Shown: positions 48,435 to 57,361 of the stretch, one piece after another
Layout of the letters: the number at the start of each line of letters is the position of its first letter
Position numbering within the stretch: the stretch's first letter is position 1
DNA from: Corynebacterium aurimucosum ATCC 700975
GTDB taxonomy: Bacteria; Actinomycetota; Actinomycetes; Mycobacteriales; Mycobacteriaceae
Assembly (NCBI RefSeq): GCF_000022905.1
Contig: NC_012590.1
Coordinates: forward strand, 1,860,001-1,924,000
Reading direction: 5' to 3'
DNA: 64,000 nt
Notes under the pieces: generated by a model
The model's database searches: none
What the model was told of the DNA's origin: nothing
What the model saw: the letters and a program-made list of their open reading frames with translations, nothing else
Program-made: the position numbers and the translations under genes

Positions 48435-50285
48435 CTAGGAGTTGTTCATAATGAGGCGGCTGGTGGAGCCTCCGGCGATAATGAGCCCGGCGATGAACAG
48501 GAGGAGGTAGGTAACTGGGTCATCGGTGGTGCCGTTCGCGGAGCTCGCGGACTTGATCTGGAATTTCTTTGAACCATCTTCGTAGCCCTGCGACGAATCA
48601 CTGGCCAGCGCGTTGTCTACTGCTTCGGAGTTGACACCGCCACTGCCCTTCGACCCGGAGCCGGCACTGTCTCCCGCACTGGACGAGCTGCCACCACTAG
48701 TGCCGCCAACAGTGTCGTTGCAATCGGCGTTTCCGCCCAGGCTGGCGTTGAAACTTAACGGATCCAGCTGGGTTCCAGGCTCGTAAAATTCGGCAAAGGC
48801 CTTGGAGCCAACGTCAGTCAGGGATACTGTTGCTTCGCCCGATACGGCATCTGTTCCCACATCCAGAGACGTGAAATTCAGGTCGGCGATGGCGGTGCGT
48901 CCGAAGTCCTTCTTCTCGCCTTCCATGTTGGAGGAGCGCACATCGCCGATTAGTTTTCCGGTTTTACCGTTGAAGGAGATTTCTAGGTTCGCAATATTGA
49001 GGTCGAGCTTGCCGTGGTGGCCGGTGAACTGGATGTTTCCGCCGTACCGCACAGCACCTGTATCGTCCTTGACTGCGCCGGAGTTCCCGGAAAACTGGAA
49101 TCGACCGTTGCTATAGCCGACGCCCGAGAGCTGCCATTTTCCTTGCGCAATGGAGCCGGTGATATAGGACTGGAATGATTTCTTCACTCCCCATTGCGCC
49201 GTCGCTTGGGTAACACCGGTGGCTTGGCACGTTTCGTTGGCTGCACCGGATGCTCCAGACGCTGCTGCAACCGAGCCCGTCGCACCCGTAGCGCCGGAGT
49301 TCGACCCGCTAGCCGTTGATGCTCCACCACTGTTTCCGCTGCCAGCTGCCGCTGTTTCTGGAAGGCCGTTGCCGCTTAAGTCCGAAGTAGTCGTGCTACC
49401 AGAGGTGGAGGTTCCAGACGACGTGCTAGCCGACGCCCCGGAAGCCCCCGAGGTAGTGTTGCCCCGCTTCTTGAATGAGTCCAACTCGTCCAAGAAGGAC
49501 TGTGTATTGCCCATAAACGTGGTGATACCGTTCATGGTGTCATTGGTTTCGGACAAAATAGCCATGGCTTCCTTGTTGAAGCCCGTAAAGGTGCCGGTAA
49601 TAGAGTTCAGCTTCCGTTTCGAGCCAGATCCATTGCCGCCTGAGCCGCCAGAACCAGAGCAGGATCCATCCAACGCAATGGTGCCTGAGGAAGGATCGAG
49701 TTTTTCACCCTGCTCATAGAAGCCCGTGAAAAGCTTGACTCCCCCGGCACTAAGGGACGTGGTTCCTGCCAGGTTCACTGCCGAGCCGTTGTCTTTGACA
49801 GGCTCCTGCAGATTAATGATGGCGATGACCTCATCGTCGCCTTGAATCTGGGCCCCGCGGGTGTAGTTGCTTCGGTTCAGTTCATAAGAAACGTAGTCAA
49901 CCGTCACTTTTGCTTGGTCACCGGAAGCAATGACCTTGAAGTCCGACATTGTCATGTCGAGAACCCCGTCATGTCCTGTGAAGTTCAGCGTGCCTTGGAA
50001 CGGGATGGTGACTGTACCGCCAGAGGACGTGGGCGCACTTGCTTGGAACACAAAAGCACCGTTGCCTTTTTCATCACCGCTAAAGCCGATACCGCTGGCT
50101 CCCCAGCCGCCGCGGGCGATATTGCCTTTGATGTAGCTTCGGAAGGATTGCTTGATCCCCCAGTTCCACGTACAGGAAGTCTCTGCGTGAGCTACCGGGG
50201 CGCTGTTCAAAAATGGAACGGCGCCGAGAGCAAGGGGAGCTGCGAGCACCACACCGCATGCTGAGCGCCAGAGATTGCGAATCAT
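48435..50285 (-). CDS. htaA: Haem-binding surface protein HtaA (two CR domains)
   Basis: 616 aa cell-surface haem receptor. Signal peptide ending about PVAHA; CR domain 1 (about 35-225; [18 protein letters not shown] with Tyr, FTGHDG with His); a long Ser/Gly/Ala/Thr linker (about 275-355); CR domain 2 (about 360-540; [22 protein letters not shown]); then a Gly/Ser region and a C-terminal membrane helix ([15 protein letters not shown]). Single Cys residues flank each CR domain, possibly disulfide pairs. ATG 50285 lies just downstream of two DtxR boxes, so the htaA-hmuTUV-htaB operon should be iron-repressed. C. diphtheriae HtaA has the same domain order. Confidence 0.94.
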   Translation of the reverse strand: MIRNLWRSACGVVLAAPLALGAVPFLNSAPVAHAETSCTWNWGIKQSFRSYIKGNIARGGWGASGIGFSGDEKGNGAFVFQASAPTSSGGTVTIPFQGTLNFTGHDGVLDMTMSDFKVIASGDQAKVTVDYVSYELNRSNYTRGAQIQGDDEVIAIINLQEPVKDNGSAVNLAGTTSLSAGGVKLFTGFYEQGEKLDPSSGTIALDGSCSGSGGSGGNGSGSKRKLNSITGTFTGFNKEAMAILSETNDTMNGITTFMGNTQSFLDELDSFKKRGNTTSGASGASASTSSGTSTSGSTTTSDLSGNGLPETAAAGSGNSGGASTASGSNSGATGATGSVAAASGASGAANETCQATGVTQATAQWGVKKSFQSYITGSIAQGKWQLSGVGYSNGRFQFSGNSGAVKDDTGAVRYGGNIQFTGHHGKLDLNIANLEISFNGKTGKLIGDVRSSNMEGEKKDFGRTAIADLNFTSLDVGTDAVSGEATVSLTDVGSKAFAEFYEPGTQLDPLSFNASLGGNADCNDTVGGTSGGSSSSAGDSAGSGSKGSGGVNSEAVDNALASDSSQGYEDGSKKFQIKSASSANGTTDDPVTYLLLFIAGLIIAGGSTSRLIMNNS

Positions 50286-50316
50286 GTTGAGAACCTTGTT
50301 TCATCCAGATAGGGCT

Positions 50317-50335
50317 ATAGGTTAGGCTTACCTTG
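50317..50335. promoter_or_regulatory. DtxR box 1, htaA / divergent gene promoter
   Basis: ATAGGTTAGGCTTACCTTG matches the DtxR consensus at 16 of 19 positions. It sits 32 bp upstream of the htaA ATG, where bound DtxR-Fe would block transcription. Confidence 0.8.
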
Positions 50336-50336
50336 G

Positions 50337-50355
50337 TTAGGTAATTCTGGCCTAA
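50337..50355. promoter_or_regulatory. DtxR-like box 2
   Basis: TTAGGTAATTCTGGCCTAA matches the DtxR consensus at 14 of 19 positions with good outer ends. It starts 20 bp from box 1, about two helical turns, and is nearer to the divergent gene at 50400. Confidence 0.6.
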
Positions 50356-50399
50356 ATTAACAGATTTGTCAACACATCAACCAAACGGGAGAAAACAGC

Positions 50400-50864
50400 A
50401 TGCACAGCCACCCCCACACAGATATCTTCAGGAGCATTTACCCAGACGTAGATCCGACCCAAAAGTTCCCCCCGACGCTGTCCGAACGCGCGGCTTTAGC
50501 GTTCGCCGTCGGTGTGTTTATGTTCGGCGGCGTGAAAGGGGATCTACTCATCGCCGGTGCAGGACTGGCGTTTGTTGTCGGCTGCGTTTGGGCGCTTTCC
50601 CGAAAAACTCCCCGGCGCATCCGAACTGAAGCACGTAGCCGGTTTCCCCAAGAACCGTGGGCGGAGGCACCTAGCCCCTTCATCCCTGTCTTGTGGTTCG
50701 CACTCGGCGCACTCGCCGTGGCCGCCTGGTGGTTTACCCCTGATGAGTTTCTCGTATGGAGTGCTTGCTCAATAGCCATCCTGGCAGCCGCTGTGACGTG
50801 GTACATGCCGGTTATACAGGCTCAACGCTCAGCTGCGCCTGTAGGACCTAATGTAAACCTGTAG
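50400..50864 (+). CDS. Unknown small membrane protein divergent from htaA
   Basis: 154 aa, no family recognised. His-rich N-terminus (MHSHPHTD), then two closely spaced hydrophobic segments (ALAFAVGVFMFGGV; LLIAGAGLAFVVGCVWAL), a basic loop (RKTPRRIRTEARSRF), and two more helices (PFIPVLWFALGALAVAAWWF; SACSIAILAAAVTWYM). No signal peptide cleavage site. GGGAG lies about 8 nt before ATG 50400. It shares a 115-bp spacer with htaA that contains two DtxR boxes, so iron-dependent expression is likely; a role in haem or iron handling is inferred from this alone. Confidence 0.75.
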   Translation: MHSHPHTDIFRSIYPDVDPTQKFPPTLSERAALAFAVGVFMFGGVKGDLLIAGAGLAFVVGCVWALSRKTPRRIRTEARSRFPQEPWAEAPSPFIPVLWFALGALAVAAWWFTPDEFLVWSACSIAILAAAVTWYMPVIQAQRSAAPVGPNVNL

Positions 50865-51003
50865 CCCCACCAAGGTTCCGTGGCACTGAGAGCAAAATCG
50901 TTGAAACGAGCAAAAACTAGGTGCGGGTTGCCCATCACACAGGCGTGCCGGTTCCGCAAAGTTCAGCACAGCAACGGGACAGTAGGCGGGCACTACAGCT
51001 ACC

Positions 51004-51972
51004 ATGCCAGCTGTGACTGACAAATTCCGCCACTTGCCACCGCCCGGCCCCGCGTGGGGCGGCAGCCTCATGGGTACCTCCATCGTCTCCCGGCTACTCG
51101 TTGAGGAAGGCATGCTTACAGCCTCCGCTGTTTTCGCAGCGCTGGCCTGCGTCATCCTCCTCGTGCTCACGGTGGGTTTCGCGGCATACCGCCAGCCCAG
51201 CTTTGCGCGAACCTCAATGGCTGAATGGTCGATGTACTTCATCGGCATCCTGGCACTCGGCGCAGCACTGTCCGGGTTGACGGATATCGGAACCTTCCGC
51301 CTAGTCGGCTTCTGGATAGGCGGCCCAGTCACCGTCATCACCTGGGCTATTCAGCTCACCCGCTTCGACGGCCAGCCACGCTTTACCTGGGGCCTACCGC
51401 TGGTCGGCCCCATGATTTCCTCCTCCGTGGCCGGCTTCCTCGCCTTGGACTACGGGGAGGCCTACCACGTCATGGGCACAGTGCTCTTTGTCATGTCGAT
51501 CTCTACTGCGGTCCCCATTTTTATCCGTGTGTATTGGGCCGCTTGGCACGGCAAAGTCAATCTCACCGGTGCCAACTCCGCAACGGCCTGGGTTCCACTG
51601 GGCGTGGTGGGCCAATCCACCACCGCGATGCAGATCCTCCACCCCGGCACTTTCTCTGTCTACTACGGGCTCACCGCCATGGTGATCGCCATTCCCCTCG
51701 CGCTCTATGCCATGGTCACCTTCTACCCCAACGTTGCGCGCTGGGTGGATTACTCTCCTGCCTGGTGGGCGTGCACCTTCCCGCCGGGGACGGTCAGCAT
51801 GGGCGGGCACCAGGTAGCGCTGGTGAATGGCTCGGAGCTTCTCGACGTCATCGCGCTCAGCATCCCGGTACTCCTCATCGCGCACTGGTCTGCCTGTTCC
51901 TGCCGCTTCATAAGCTGGCTCATCGAAGGCCGACGCGCACAGCGAAGCGGGGCCAGCCCAGTCTCGGACTAG
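51004..51972 (+). CDS. TDT/SLAC1-family transporter
   Basis: 322 aa with about 10 membrane helices, of the tellurite-resistance/dicarboxylate transporter (TehA, SLAC1) superfamily. The opening PPPGPAWGGSLMGTSIVSRLL and the mid segment TAWVPLGVVGQSTTAMQILHPG resemble family blocks. Likely substrates are C4-dicarboxylates or small anions; not determinable. No strong ribosome-binding site is seen before ATG 51004. It stands alone, convergent to the META-domain gene. Confidence 0.75.
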   Translation: MPAVTDKFRHLPPPGPAWGGSLMGTSIVSRLLVEEGMLTASAVFAALACVILLVLTVGFAAYRQPSFARTSMAEWSMYFIGILALGAALSGLTDIGTFRLVGFWIGGPVTVITWAIQLTRFDGQPRFTWGLPLVGPMISSSVAGFLALDYGEAYHVMGTVLFVMSISTAVPIFIRVYWAAWHGKVNLTGANSATAWVPLGVVGQSTTAMQILHPGTFSVYYGLTAMVIAIPLALYAMVTFYPNVARWVDYSPAWWACTFPPGTVSMGGHQVALVNGSELLDVIALSIPVLLIAHWSACSCRFISWLIEGRRAQRSGASPVSD

Positions 51973-52007
51973 CCCCGCCACGCGAAAATCTGGACGCTTA
52001 GGAAGCC

Positions 52008-52589
52008 TTAGTTCTCGGCCTTCTCAAACTGAATGACCTGGCCCTGGCTGCCCAGCGCAAAGGTGTTGCCCTCTACGGGGAAGACAACTGGCTTGGCGGA
52101 GAGGATGGCGTTGAGCGCATCGGCATCAGCCATCTCATCCGGGGCGCAGACACGCATCGTGGAGTTCAGGTTCTCCACCACGATGGCATCGGTCTGATCC
52201 AGCTTGTAGCTGCCGCCACCGGAGTTGCAGCCATCGTTGAAGTTCAGCGTTCCATCCTCGTTGAAGGTCACGGAGATCTCCGGGTTCTTCTTTGCAGTGA
52301 AGGTCCCGTTGAGAACCTTCTGGGCCTCATCGGCCGGCAGCTTATCCTGCAGGCCGTCAACGTCTTCGTACTTCTCAATCAAGCCAGAACCTTCCGGTGC
52401 TTCCGAATCCTCCGAGGAGGAGAAGGAGTCACCGAACAGACGCGAGCTCAGCTCCTGAATCTGGCTGGTCTTCACAGAGTCGACGGAGGACATCTCTTGC
52501 GCACCGGCGGTACCGGCACCCAGGACGCTGCCGGCGAGGGCGACGAACGCGGTTGCAGTGGTTACTTTCTTCAGTGTGCGTGAAATCAT
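52008..52589 (-). CDS. Secreted META/HslJ-domain protein
   Basis: 193 aa with an N-terminal signal peptide (ISRTLKKVTTATAFVALAGSV, cleavage near AGAQE), an acidic Ser-rich spacer and a C-terminal META-type domain (about 95-190): LNGTFTAKKNP, TLNFNDGCNSGGGSYKLD, STMRVCAPDEMADADALNAIL. The pair of Cys residues is typical of the family. META-domain proteins are linked to stress or antibiotic resistance in some bacteria, but no function is known here. ATG 52589 has TAGCTT 7 nt upstream; upstream in-frame ATGs at 52610 and 52625 are less likely. Confidence 0.78.
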   Translation of the reverse strand: MISRTLKKVTTATAFVALAGSVLGAGTAGAQEMSSVDSVKTSQIQELSSRLFGDSFSSSEDSEAPEGSGLIEKYEDVDGLQDKLPADEAQKVLNGTFTAKKNPEISVTFNEDGTLNFNDGCNSGGGSYKLDQTDAIVVENLNSTMRVCAPDEMADADALNAILSAKPVVFPVEGNTFALGSQGQVIQFEKAEN

Positions 52590-52717
52590 GGCCCCGAAGC
52601 TATCGAGCATCACCGGCAGCATCAACCCATATCATGCGTTTCTGATGATATTTTACGGCAACTCCAACACTCTAAACCCTCAGAAAAGCTCCTCAGAAAA
52701 CGGCACTGCGCTGGGGT

Positions 52718-53248
52718 TTAAGTGCGCTTAACGTAGCCCATCCGCGGGCGGAAGCCCTGCGGGTGCTTCATCTGCGCCACTGCATCCCCGATGATCATGC
52801 GGTGGCGGGCGCTGACGGACGTCGGCATCTGCGCCACGGAGAACCACTGCGCGTCAAGGTTTTCTTCGTCGGAGACCACCGGCTCCGCATCATCCGGCAC
52901 GGAAACGCGAATGGCGGTATCCATGAACATGCATTTGTCCCCATTGGGGTAGACCACGGGGCCCACCTGCCCCACCCCAAGAAGCGCTTCGATGCGCCCG
53001 TCAAGACCAATCTCTTCTTTAACTTCACGCAGTGCGGTCGCCGTAATCTCCTCACCTGGCTCACAGATACCGGAGATAGGACCCCACGCACCAGTATCGG
53101 CACGCTGAGCAAGCAGGACCGATGGCAGCTCCCAAATCGCGGAGCCGGTAGGCACGGCCCGCACAATAACCGCGGTCACGCCGGGCAAAAAGAGCTGCTC
53201 GTGGCCGATTTTCTCACGCAGGGACACAATATAATCAGGAGTTGGCAT
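52718..53248 (-). CDS. Nudix hydrolase
   Basis: 176 aa with a complete Nudix box, GICEPGEEITATALREVKEEIGL (about residues 60-82, split over GX5EX7REUXEEXGU), which binds Mg and hydrolyses nucleoside-diphosphate-linked substrates. The substrate is not evident. ATG 53248 has TAAGAT 7 nt upstream on the minus strand, consistent with a leaderless transcript. Confidence 0.88.
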   Translation of the reverse strand: MPTPDYIVSLREKIGHEQLFLPGVTAVIVRAVPTGSAIWELPSVLLAQRADTGAWGPISGICEPGEEITATALREVKEEIGLDGRIEALLGVGQVGPVVYPNGDKCMFMDTAIRVSVPDDAEPVVSDEENLDAQWFSVAQMPTSVSARHRMIIGDAVAQMKHPQGFRPRMGYVKRT

Positions 53249-53266
53249 GGGCTTTATCTTAGCGTC

Positions 53267-54115
53267 TTAGAGCTGCGCCAGAATCTCCGGCAGGAGCGCT
53301 TCAATGTCAGAGGCGGGAGTAAAAGACATCTCTGCCTCCGAACCGTGAGCACAACTCTCACTACCCGCGGCCGCTTCCGTCGTACCGGACAGAACTCCCA
53401 CAATCACGCCTTCATAGGGGCTGCCCGGCGCGCCAAAGACCGGTGCGCCGGAATCACCATGTGTGGAGCAGACGTGGGCGCGCGCAGAGATAGTATCCAC
53501 AGTGCGCTCACCAAACTGGAGTTTCCCGTGTCCCTCTCCGTGTGTGAGCGGGCCGCAGGTCTCACCGGTGATGCGCCCCAGCTTGCACACCTCATCGGGA
53601 AGTTCCTCCTGCTCGGCCGCGACCACGCTGGTGGGCATGTCCTGCGGAACATAAAACTCCGCCTGCCGCGTTATCTCCACCAAGGCGAAATCAAGCTGGT
53701 GCGTGTCCGGTGCGCTGAGGTCGGAGTAGATGATGCTGCCAACGGGCTCGGCCGGGTATATAAATTCCCCGTCCGCGGCACCCGCCCACACCGTATCCCC
53801 GGGCTCACCGCAGTGGGAGGCGGTAACGGCGATGGTGCGGCCGTCGTCAAGCACAAAGCTCCACGCCACCGTGCAGAGGTTGAAGTCGAAGGCTTCGCCG
53901 GGAACGGGCTGCATGCTAGAGATATCCAATGCTGCCCCCGGCGGCACCGGAGACGCACCCGGAGTGTGTGTTTGCGGCGGGGGCGGCTCAATCGTGGTGT
54001 TCTCGAACGGATGTGAGGCGGCCTCGGGAACGGGTTCAACGCCCGTGTGCACCGTGCACCCAGCCGCCGCCAGAGCTGCTGTGTTGAGTACCCCAAGCAG
54101 GAGAAACCTAGGCAT
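53267..54115 (-). CDS. Secreted lipoprotein of the trypsin-like serine protease family
   Basis: 282 aa. The signal sequence has a lipobox (ALAAAGC), then a Pro/Thr-rich stalk and a chymotrypsin-fold domain with catalytic His (VTASHCG), Asp (HQLDFALVEI) and Ser (THGDSGAPVFG). Cys pairs are present around the active site. Membrane-anchored outside the cytoplasm; substrate unknown. ATG 54115 is inside the small upstream gene (54108-54260), overlapping it by 8 bp, so the two are probably co-translated. Corynebacteria carry several similar S1 proteases. Confidence 0.83.
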   Translation of the reverse strand: MPRFLLLGVLNTAALAAAGCTVHTGVEPVPEAASHPFENTTIEPPPPQTHTPGASPVPPGAALDISSMQPVPGEAFDFNLCTVAWSFVLDDGRTIAVTASHCGEPGDTVWAGAADGEFIYPAEPVGSIIYSDLSAPDTHQLDFALVEITRQAEFYVPQDMPTSVVAAEQEELPDEVCKLGRITGETCGPLTHGEGHGKLQFGERTVDTISARAHVCSTHGDSGAPVFGAPGSPYEGVIVGVLSGTTEAAAGSESCAHGSEAEMSFTPASDIEALLPEILAQL

Positions 54116-54260
54116 CCTCTTCTGGTGCAGCCTCACCCGAGTCCGCCTTATTCTCCTTATTTTCCTTCTCCATCTCCGCGACCTGCTTCATGTCACGGAT
54201 GAACTTTTCTGGGTCAAATTCGGTGAAATACTCCGGGCCCGAGAACTGTTCCTGTGCCAT
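54108..54260 (-). CDS. Small acidic hypothetical protein downstream of thrC
   Basis: A 50-codon gene: MAQEQFSGPEYFTEFDPEKF followed by an Ile/Arg/Met/Lys/Glu-rich helix and an Ala/Glu-rich tail. It has a good ribosome-binding site, GGAGG, 9 nt before ATG 54260. It begins 4 nt after the thrC stop and overlaps the protease gene by 8 bp, which argues that it is translated in the operon. No domain recognised; no membrane helix. A small gene in the same place is found after thrC in related corynebacteria, from memory. Confidence 0.65.
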   Translation of the reverse strand: MAQEQFSGPEYFTEFDPEKFIRDMKQVAEMEKENKENKADSGEAAPEEDA

Positions 54261-54264
54261 GGGC

Positions 54265-55710
54265 TTAAACCTCCGTGCTCTTGATGTACTGCGTGATGTA
54301 ATCCTTCACCGCCGCGGCATCGTTTGGCAGGTCGGTGACGTGACGCTCGGCTTCAAGGATTTCGGCGAAACGCTCCGGCACCTCCGGCTCGCTGCCAATG
54401 GCTTCCTTGATGGTCTCCGCAAACTTCACCGGCAGGGCGGTCTCCAGACAGATGATGGGGGTATCGACCCCATACTCTTCCTGTACCGCGCGGGCGACCT
54501 TGATGCCGTCGGCCGTGTGCGGATCCACCAGCACGTCGTAGCGCTCGTGGACATCCTTAATGGTGGCGAGGCGGTCCGCGTGGGTGGAGGAACCGGACAA
54601 GAAACCGTACTCCGCGTGGGCGGCGTCAAGTGCCTGCTTGTCGACGTTAAACCCGCCTTCCTTCACCTTTGTCCCGAAAAGCTCCTTAATCTGTGCGGCA
54701 TCGCGGCCCAGCAGATCAAAAGCGAAGCGCTCAAAGTTGGAGGCGCGGGAAATATCCATCGACGGCGAGGAGGTTTTGTACGTCTGCTCCGAGGAACGCG
54801 GGCGGTAGCTGCCGGTGCGGAAGAACTCATCGAGCACGTCGTTTTCATTGGTCGCGACGATGAGTTTGTCGATGGGCAGGCCCATCTGGCGGGCGATGTG
54901 GCCGGCGCAGATATCCCCAAAGTTGCCAGTCGGGACGCTGAAGGAGACCCTCTCCGTGTTTTCCGTGGTGATCTTGAGGTAGCAATTGATGTAGTAGACC
55001 ACCTGCGCCATGAGGCGAGCCCAGTTAATGGAGTTGACCGCGCCGATGCGGTTCTCTGCCTTGAAATTAGCGTCGGCCGAAACAGCCTTGACCACGTCCT
55101 GGCAATCATCAAAGACGCCGTCGAGGGCGATATTGCAGATATTCGGATCATCCAGGCCGAACATCTGGGCCTGCTGGAAGGGCGTCATGCGCCCGGCCGG
55201 GGTCAGCATGAAGACACGGATGCCCTTGCGCCCGCGCATGGCGTACTCCGCCGAGGAACCGGTATCGCCAGAGGTAGCGCCCAGAATATTGAGGGTTTCG
55301 CCGCGGCGGGCCAGCTCGTATTCGAAGAGCTCGCCCAACATCTGCATGGCCATGTCCTTGAAGGCGGCCGTCGGCCCCTCAGAGAGGTGGCCAATGTAGA
55401 GCCCCTCCCCCAGCTCGCTGACGGGGACAATCTCCTCGTGATCAAACTTGGGGTAGGTATAGGCGCGCTGGGCAATTCCTTCGAGGTCTTCTGCGGGAAT
55501 ATCATCCACGAAGAGCTTGAGCACGTCCGCGGCCAAGGCCGCGTAGCCGCCCTCCGCCAAGGTCTGGCGCCAGTGAGTCAGGGTGGCGTCATCGATGCGG
55601 GGGTAAGTTTCCGGCAGGTAGAGGCCGCCATCGGGGGCCAAGCCTCCCAGAAGGATATCCGTAAAGGAGGCGGGATGGCGGTCGGTATCGCGGGTCGAAA
55701 TGTACTTCAC
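54265..55710 (-). CDS. thrC: Threonine synthase
   Basis: PLP enzyme converting O-phosphohomoserine to threonine, 481 aa, of the long group. The PLP Lys lies in GPTAAFKDMAMQ and the cofactor Gly-rich loop in LGATSGDTGSSAEYAM; the N-terminus reads KYISTRDTDRHPASFTDILL as in corynebacterial ThrC. GTG 55710 is preferred to ATG 55719 because TAAGAT is exactly 7 nt upstream of it and the family N-terminus starts here. It heads a probable operon with the small protein and the serine protease. Confidence 0.93.
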   Translation of the reverse strand: MKYISTRDTDRHPASFTDILLGGLAPDGGLYLPETYPRIDDATLTHWRQTLAEGGYAALAADVLKLFVDDIPAEDLEGIAQRAYTYPKFDHEEIVPVSELGEGLYIGHLSEGPTAAFKDMAMQMLGELFEYELARRGETLNILGATSGDTGSSAEYAMRGRKGIRVFMLTPAGRMTPFQQAQMFGLDDPNICNIALDGVFDDCQDVVKAVSADANFKAENRIGAVNSINWARLMAQVVYYINCYLKITTENTERVSFSVPTGNFGDICAGHIARQMGLPIDKLIVATNENDVLDEFFRTGSYRPRSSEQTYKTSSPSMDISRASNFERFAFDLLGRDAAQIKELFGTKVKEGGFNVDKQALDAAHAEYGFLSGSSTHADRLATIKDVHERYDVLVDPHTADGIKVARAVQEEYGVDTPIICLETALPVKFAETIKEAIGSEPEVPERFAEILEAERHVTDLPNDAAAVKDYITQYIKSTEV

Positions 55711-55717
55711 CCCCTGC

Positions 55718-55741
55718 ATCTTAGTTGGTGCCGCGTAAAGT
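55718..55741. promoter_or_regulatory. Back-to-back leaderless promoters of thrC and the MFS gene
   Basis: Minus-strand TAAGAT (55718-55723) lies 7 nt before the thrC GTG, and plus-strand TAAAGT (55736-55741) lies 7 nt before the MFS ATG. Both genes therefore share about 38 bp of regulatory DNA. Confidence 0.5.
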
Positions 55742-55748
55742 ATCAGCC

Positions 55749-57050
55749 ATGTCGGTTCCTCATCCTCGCAATGTAATTACCACTAAGGCTCTCTCCGTGT
55801 GGGTAGCTGCGGTGTTGGTCTACATCGTGGCAATTACCGGCCGCACATCATTTGGCGTAGCGGGGCTCGAGGCCATCGACCGCTTCGACGTCGATGCCTC
55901 GCGCATTGCTGTTTTCACCTCTGTACAACTGGGCATTTATTCACTGGCGCAGATCCCTACCGGCATGCTCATTGATAAGTTCGGCCCGCGGCGCTTGCTC
56001 GTCATCGGCTCCATCATCATGGGCGCGGGCCAGGTGCTCCTCGGTTTCACCAGCAATTATTGGGTAGCCATTGCCGCCCGTCTGCTCATCGGAGCAGGTG
56101 ATGCCACCGCTTTCTTGTCGGTGATGCGCATCCTGCCCTATTGGTTCCCGCTGCACCGCACCCCCATGTTCACCCAGGTCACCTCCTCGCTGGGGCAGCT
56201 AGGCCAGTTCATATCCGCCCTGCCTTTTGCCATGCTGTTGGGCTGGGGCGGATGGACCATGGCCTTCGTTACCTTGGGTGCGGTGGGCATTCTCATCGCC
56301 GTCGCGGCCGCGGTGGCGGTTGCGGATTCCCCTGAATCACTCGGCATCGTGCCCAAGCCGAAGGAAAAACCGAACGCGAAGCCGGAGAGCACTGCCGCGC
56401 TATTATCCACCGTTTTCCGTTCCCCCGTAGCCTGGCAGGCATTCTTCATTCACTGGATTGGTCTGGGAGCCACCAACGTGTTTGTCATGCTGTGGGGCGT
56501 GCCCCTGATGACCGCGGGCATGGATTTTTCTAAGACTAGCGCCGGCTGGATCCTGACGTGGTTTAGCGTTTTCATGGTGCTGATTGGCCCACTGCACGGC
56601 AGGTTATCGTCTAGATCCAGGGGTTTCCGCCCCTGGCTGGCCTTGGGGTTTGTGGCTTTCCACTGCGCGGTGTGGGTCCTGTTTTTCCTCTTCGGCGGCA
56701 GCTATCTCTCACTGATCATCCTCATCAGCGTGGTGGCCCTGTGCACACCGGTGGCAAATTATGGATTCGACATTGTTCGTGAAAACCTGGATCGCCGCGT
56801 CGTCGCGACGGCGACGGGTCTGGGAAACATGGGCGGCTTCATCGCCACAGTCATCGGCGCCCAGCTCATTGGCATGGTTCTCGATCACTTGGGCAATGGA
56901 CCGGACTATCCCTTCCATGATTTCCGGCTCGCCGCCTGGGCAGTCTTTGGCGTGTGGTGCATTGGCATCGTGGGTGTTCTCGTCACCCACATCCTGCGCA
57001 GCCGAGGCGAGGAAGAAGGACCGCACGCCAGAATCGTCCAGGTGAGTTAG
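55749..57050 (+). CDS. Major facilitator superfamily transporter
   Basis: 433 aa, about 12 membrane helices with a central loop of about 30 polar residues (IVPKPKEKPNAKPEST). Loop 2-3 reads GMLIDKFGPRRLL, an MFS signature. Similar to NNP/oxalate-type or anion:cation MFS members; the substrate is unknown. ATG 55749 is fixed by TAAAGT 7 nt upstream. Divergent from thrC. Confidence 0.82.
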   Translation: MSVPHPRNVITTKALSVWVAAVLVYIVAITGRTSFGVAGLEAIDRFDVDASRIAVFTSVQLGIYSLAQIPTGMLIDKFGPRRLLVIGSIIMGAGQVLLGFTSNYWVAIAARLLIGAGDATAFLSVMRILPYWFPLHRTPMFTQVTSSLGQLGQFISALPFAMLLGWGGWTMAFVTLGAVGILIAVAAAVAVADSPESLGIVPKPKEKPNAKPESTAALLSTVFRSPVAWQAFFIHWIGLGATNVFVMLWGVPLMTAGMDFSKTSAGWILTWFSVFMVLIGPLHGRLSSRSRGFRPWLALGFVAFHCAVWVLFFLFGGSYLSLIILISVVALCTPVANYGFDIVRENLDRRVVATATGLGNMGGFIATVIGAQLIGMVLDHLGNGPDYPFHDFRLAAWAVFGVWCIGIVGVLVTHILRSRGEEEGPHARIVQVS

Positions 57051-57061
57051 TAAGGGCGGGA

Positions 57062-57214
57062 CTACTGAAAGGCCAAGGCACTCAACGGCGCCTCAAGGGA
57101 CAGCCCATTGGCCACTTCAAAGACACCGAGCCCACCGCCGATGGGGACAAGAACGGCGATGCTCACCCCCACTGCGGTCCTGAGCAGCTCGCGTAATTTT
57201 CGTCGTTTCTCCAC
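57062..57214 (-). CDS. Possible small single-helix membrane protein
   Basis: A 50-codon frame that starts VEKRRKLRELLRTAVGVSIA with a basic N-terminus, then a Val/Ile/Gly-rich hydrophobic helix and a short Leu/Ala tail. GTG 57214 has only AAAGG far upstream. It lies in an otherwise empty 311-bp gap (57051-57361) between the MFS gene and a minus-strand gene. The composition is protein-like, but the translation signal is weak. Confidence 0.35.
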   Translation of the reverse strand: MEKRRKLRELLRTAVGVSIAVLVPIGGGLGVFEVANGLSLEAPLSALAFQ

Positions 57215-57361
57215 CTCAACGCACCAACCTTTATCGTTTCGTTATCTGTGCGTGTGAGCTTAAGAGCTGCGGCTGCAAGGCAAATCCTCATTGACTGCGC
57301 ATCACCTGCCAGTCCCTGTGGGCTCCGTGGCAACAAGCTCAACCGGTGGTGTTCACCAGGC

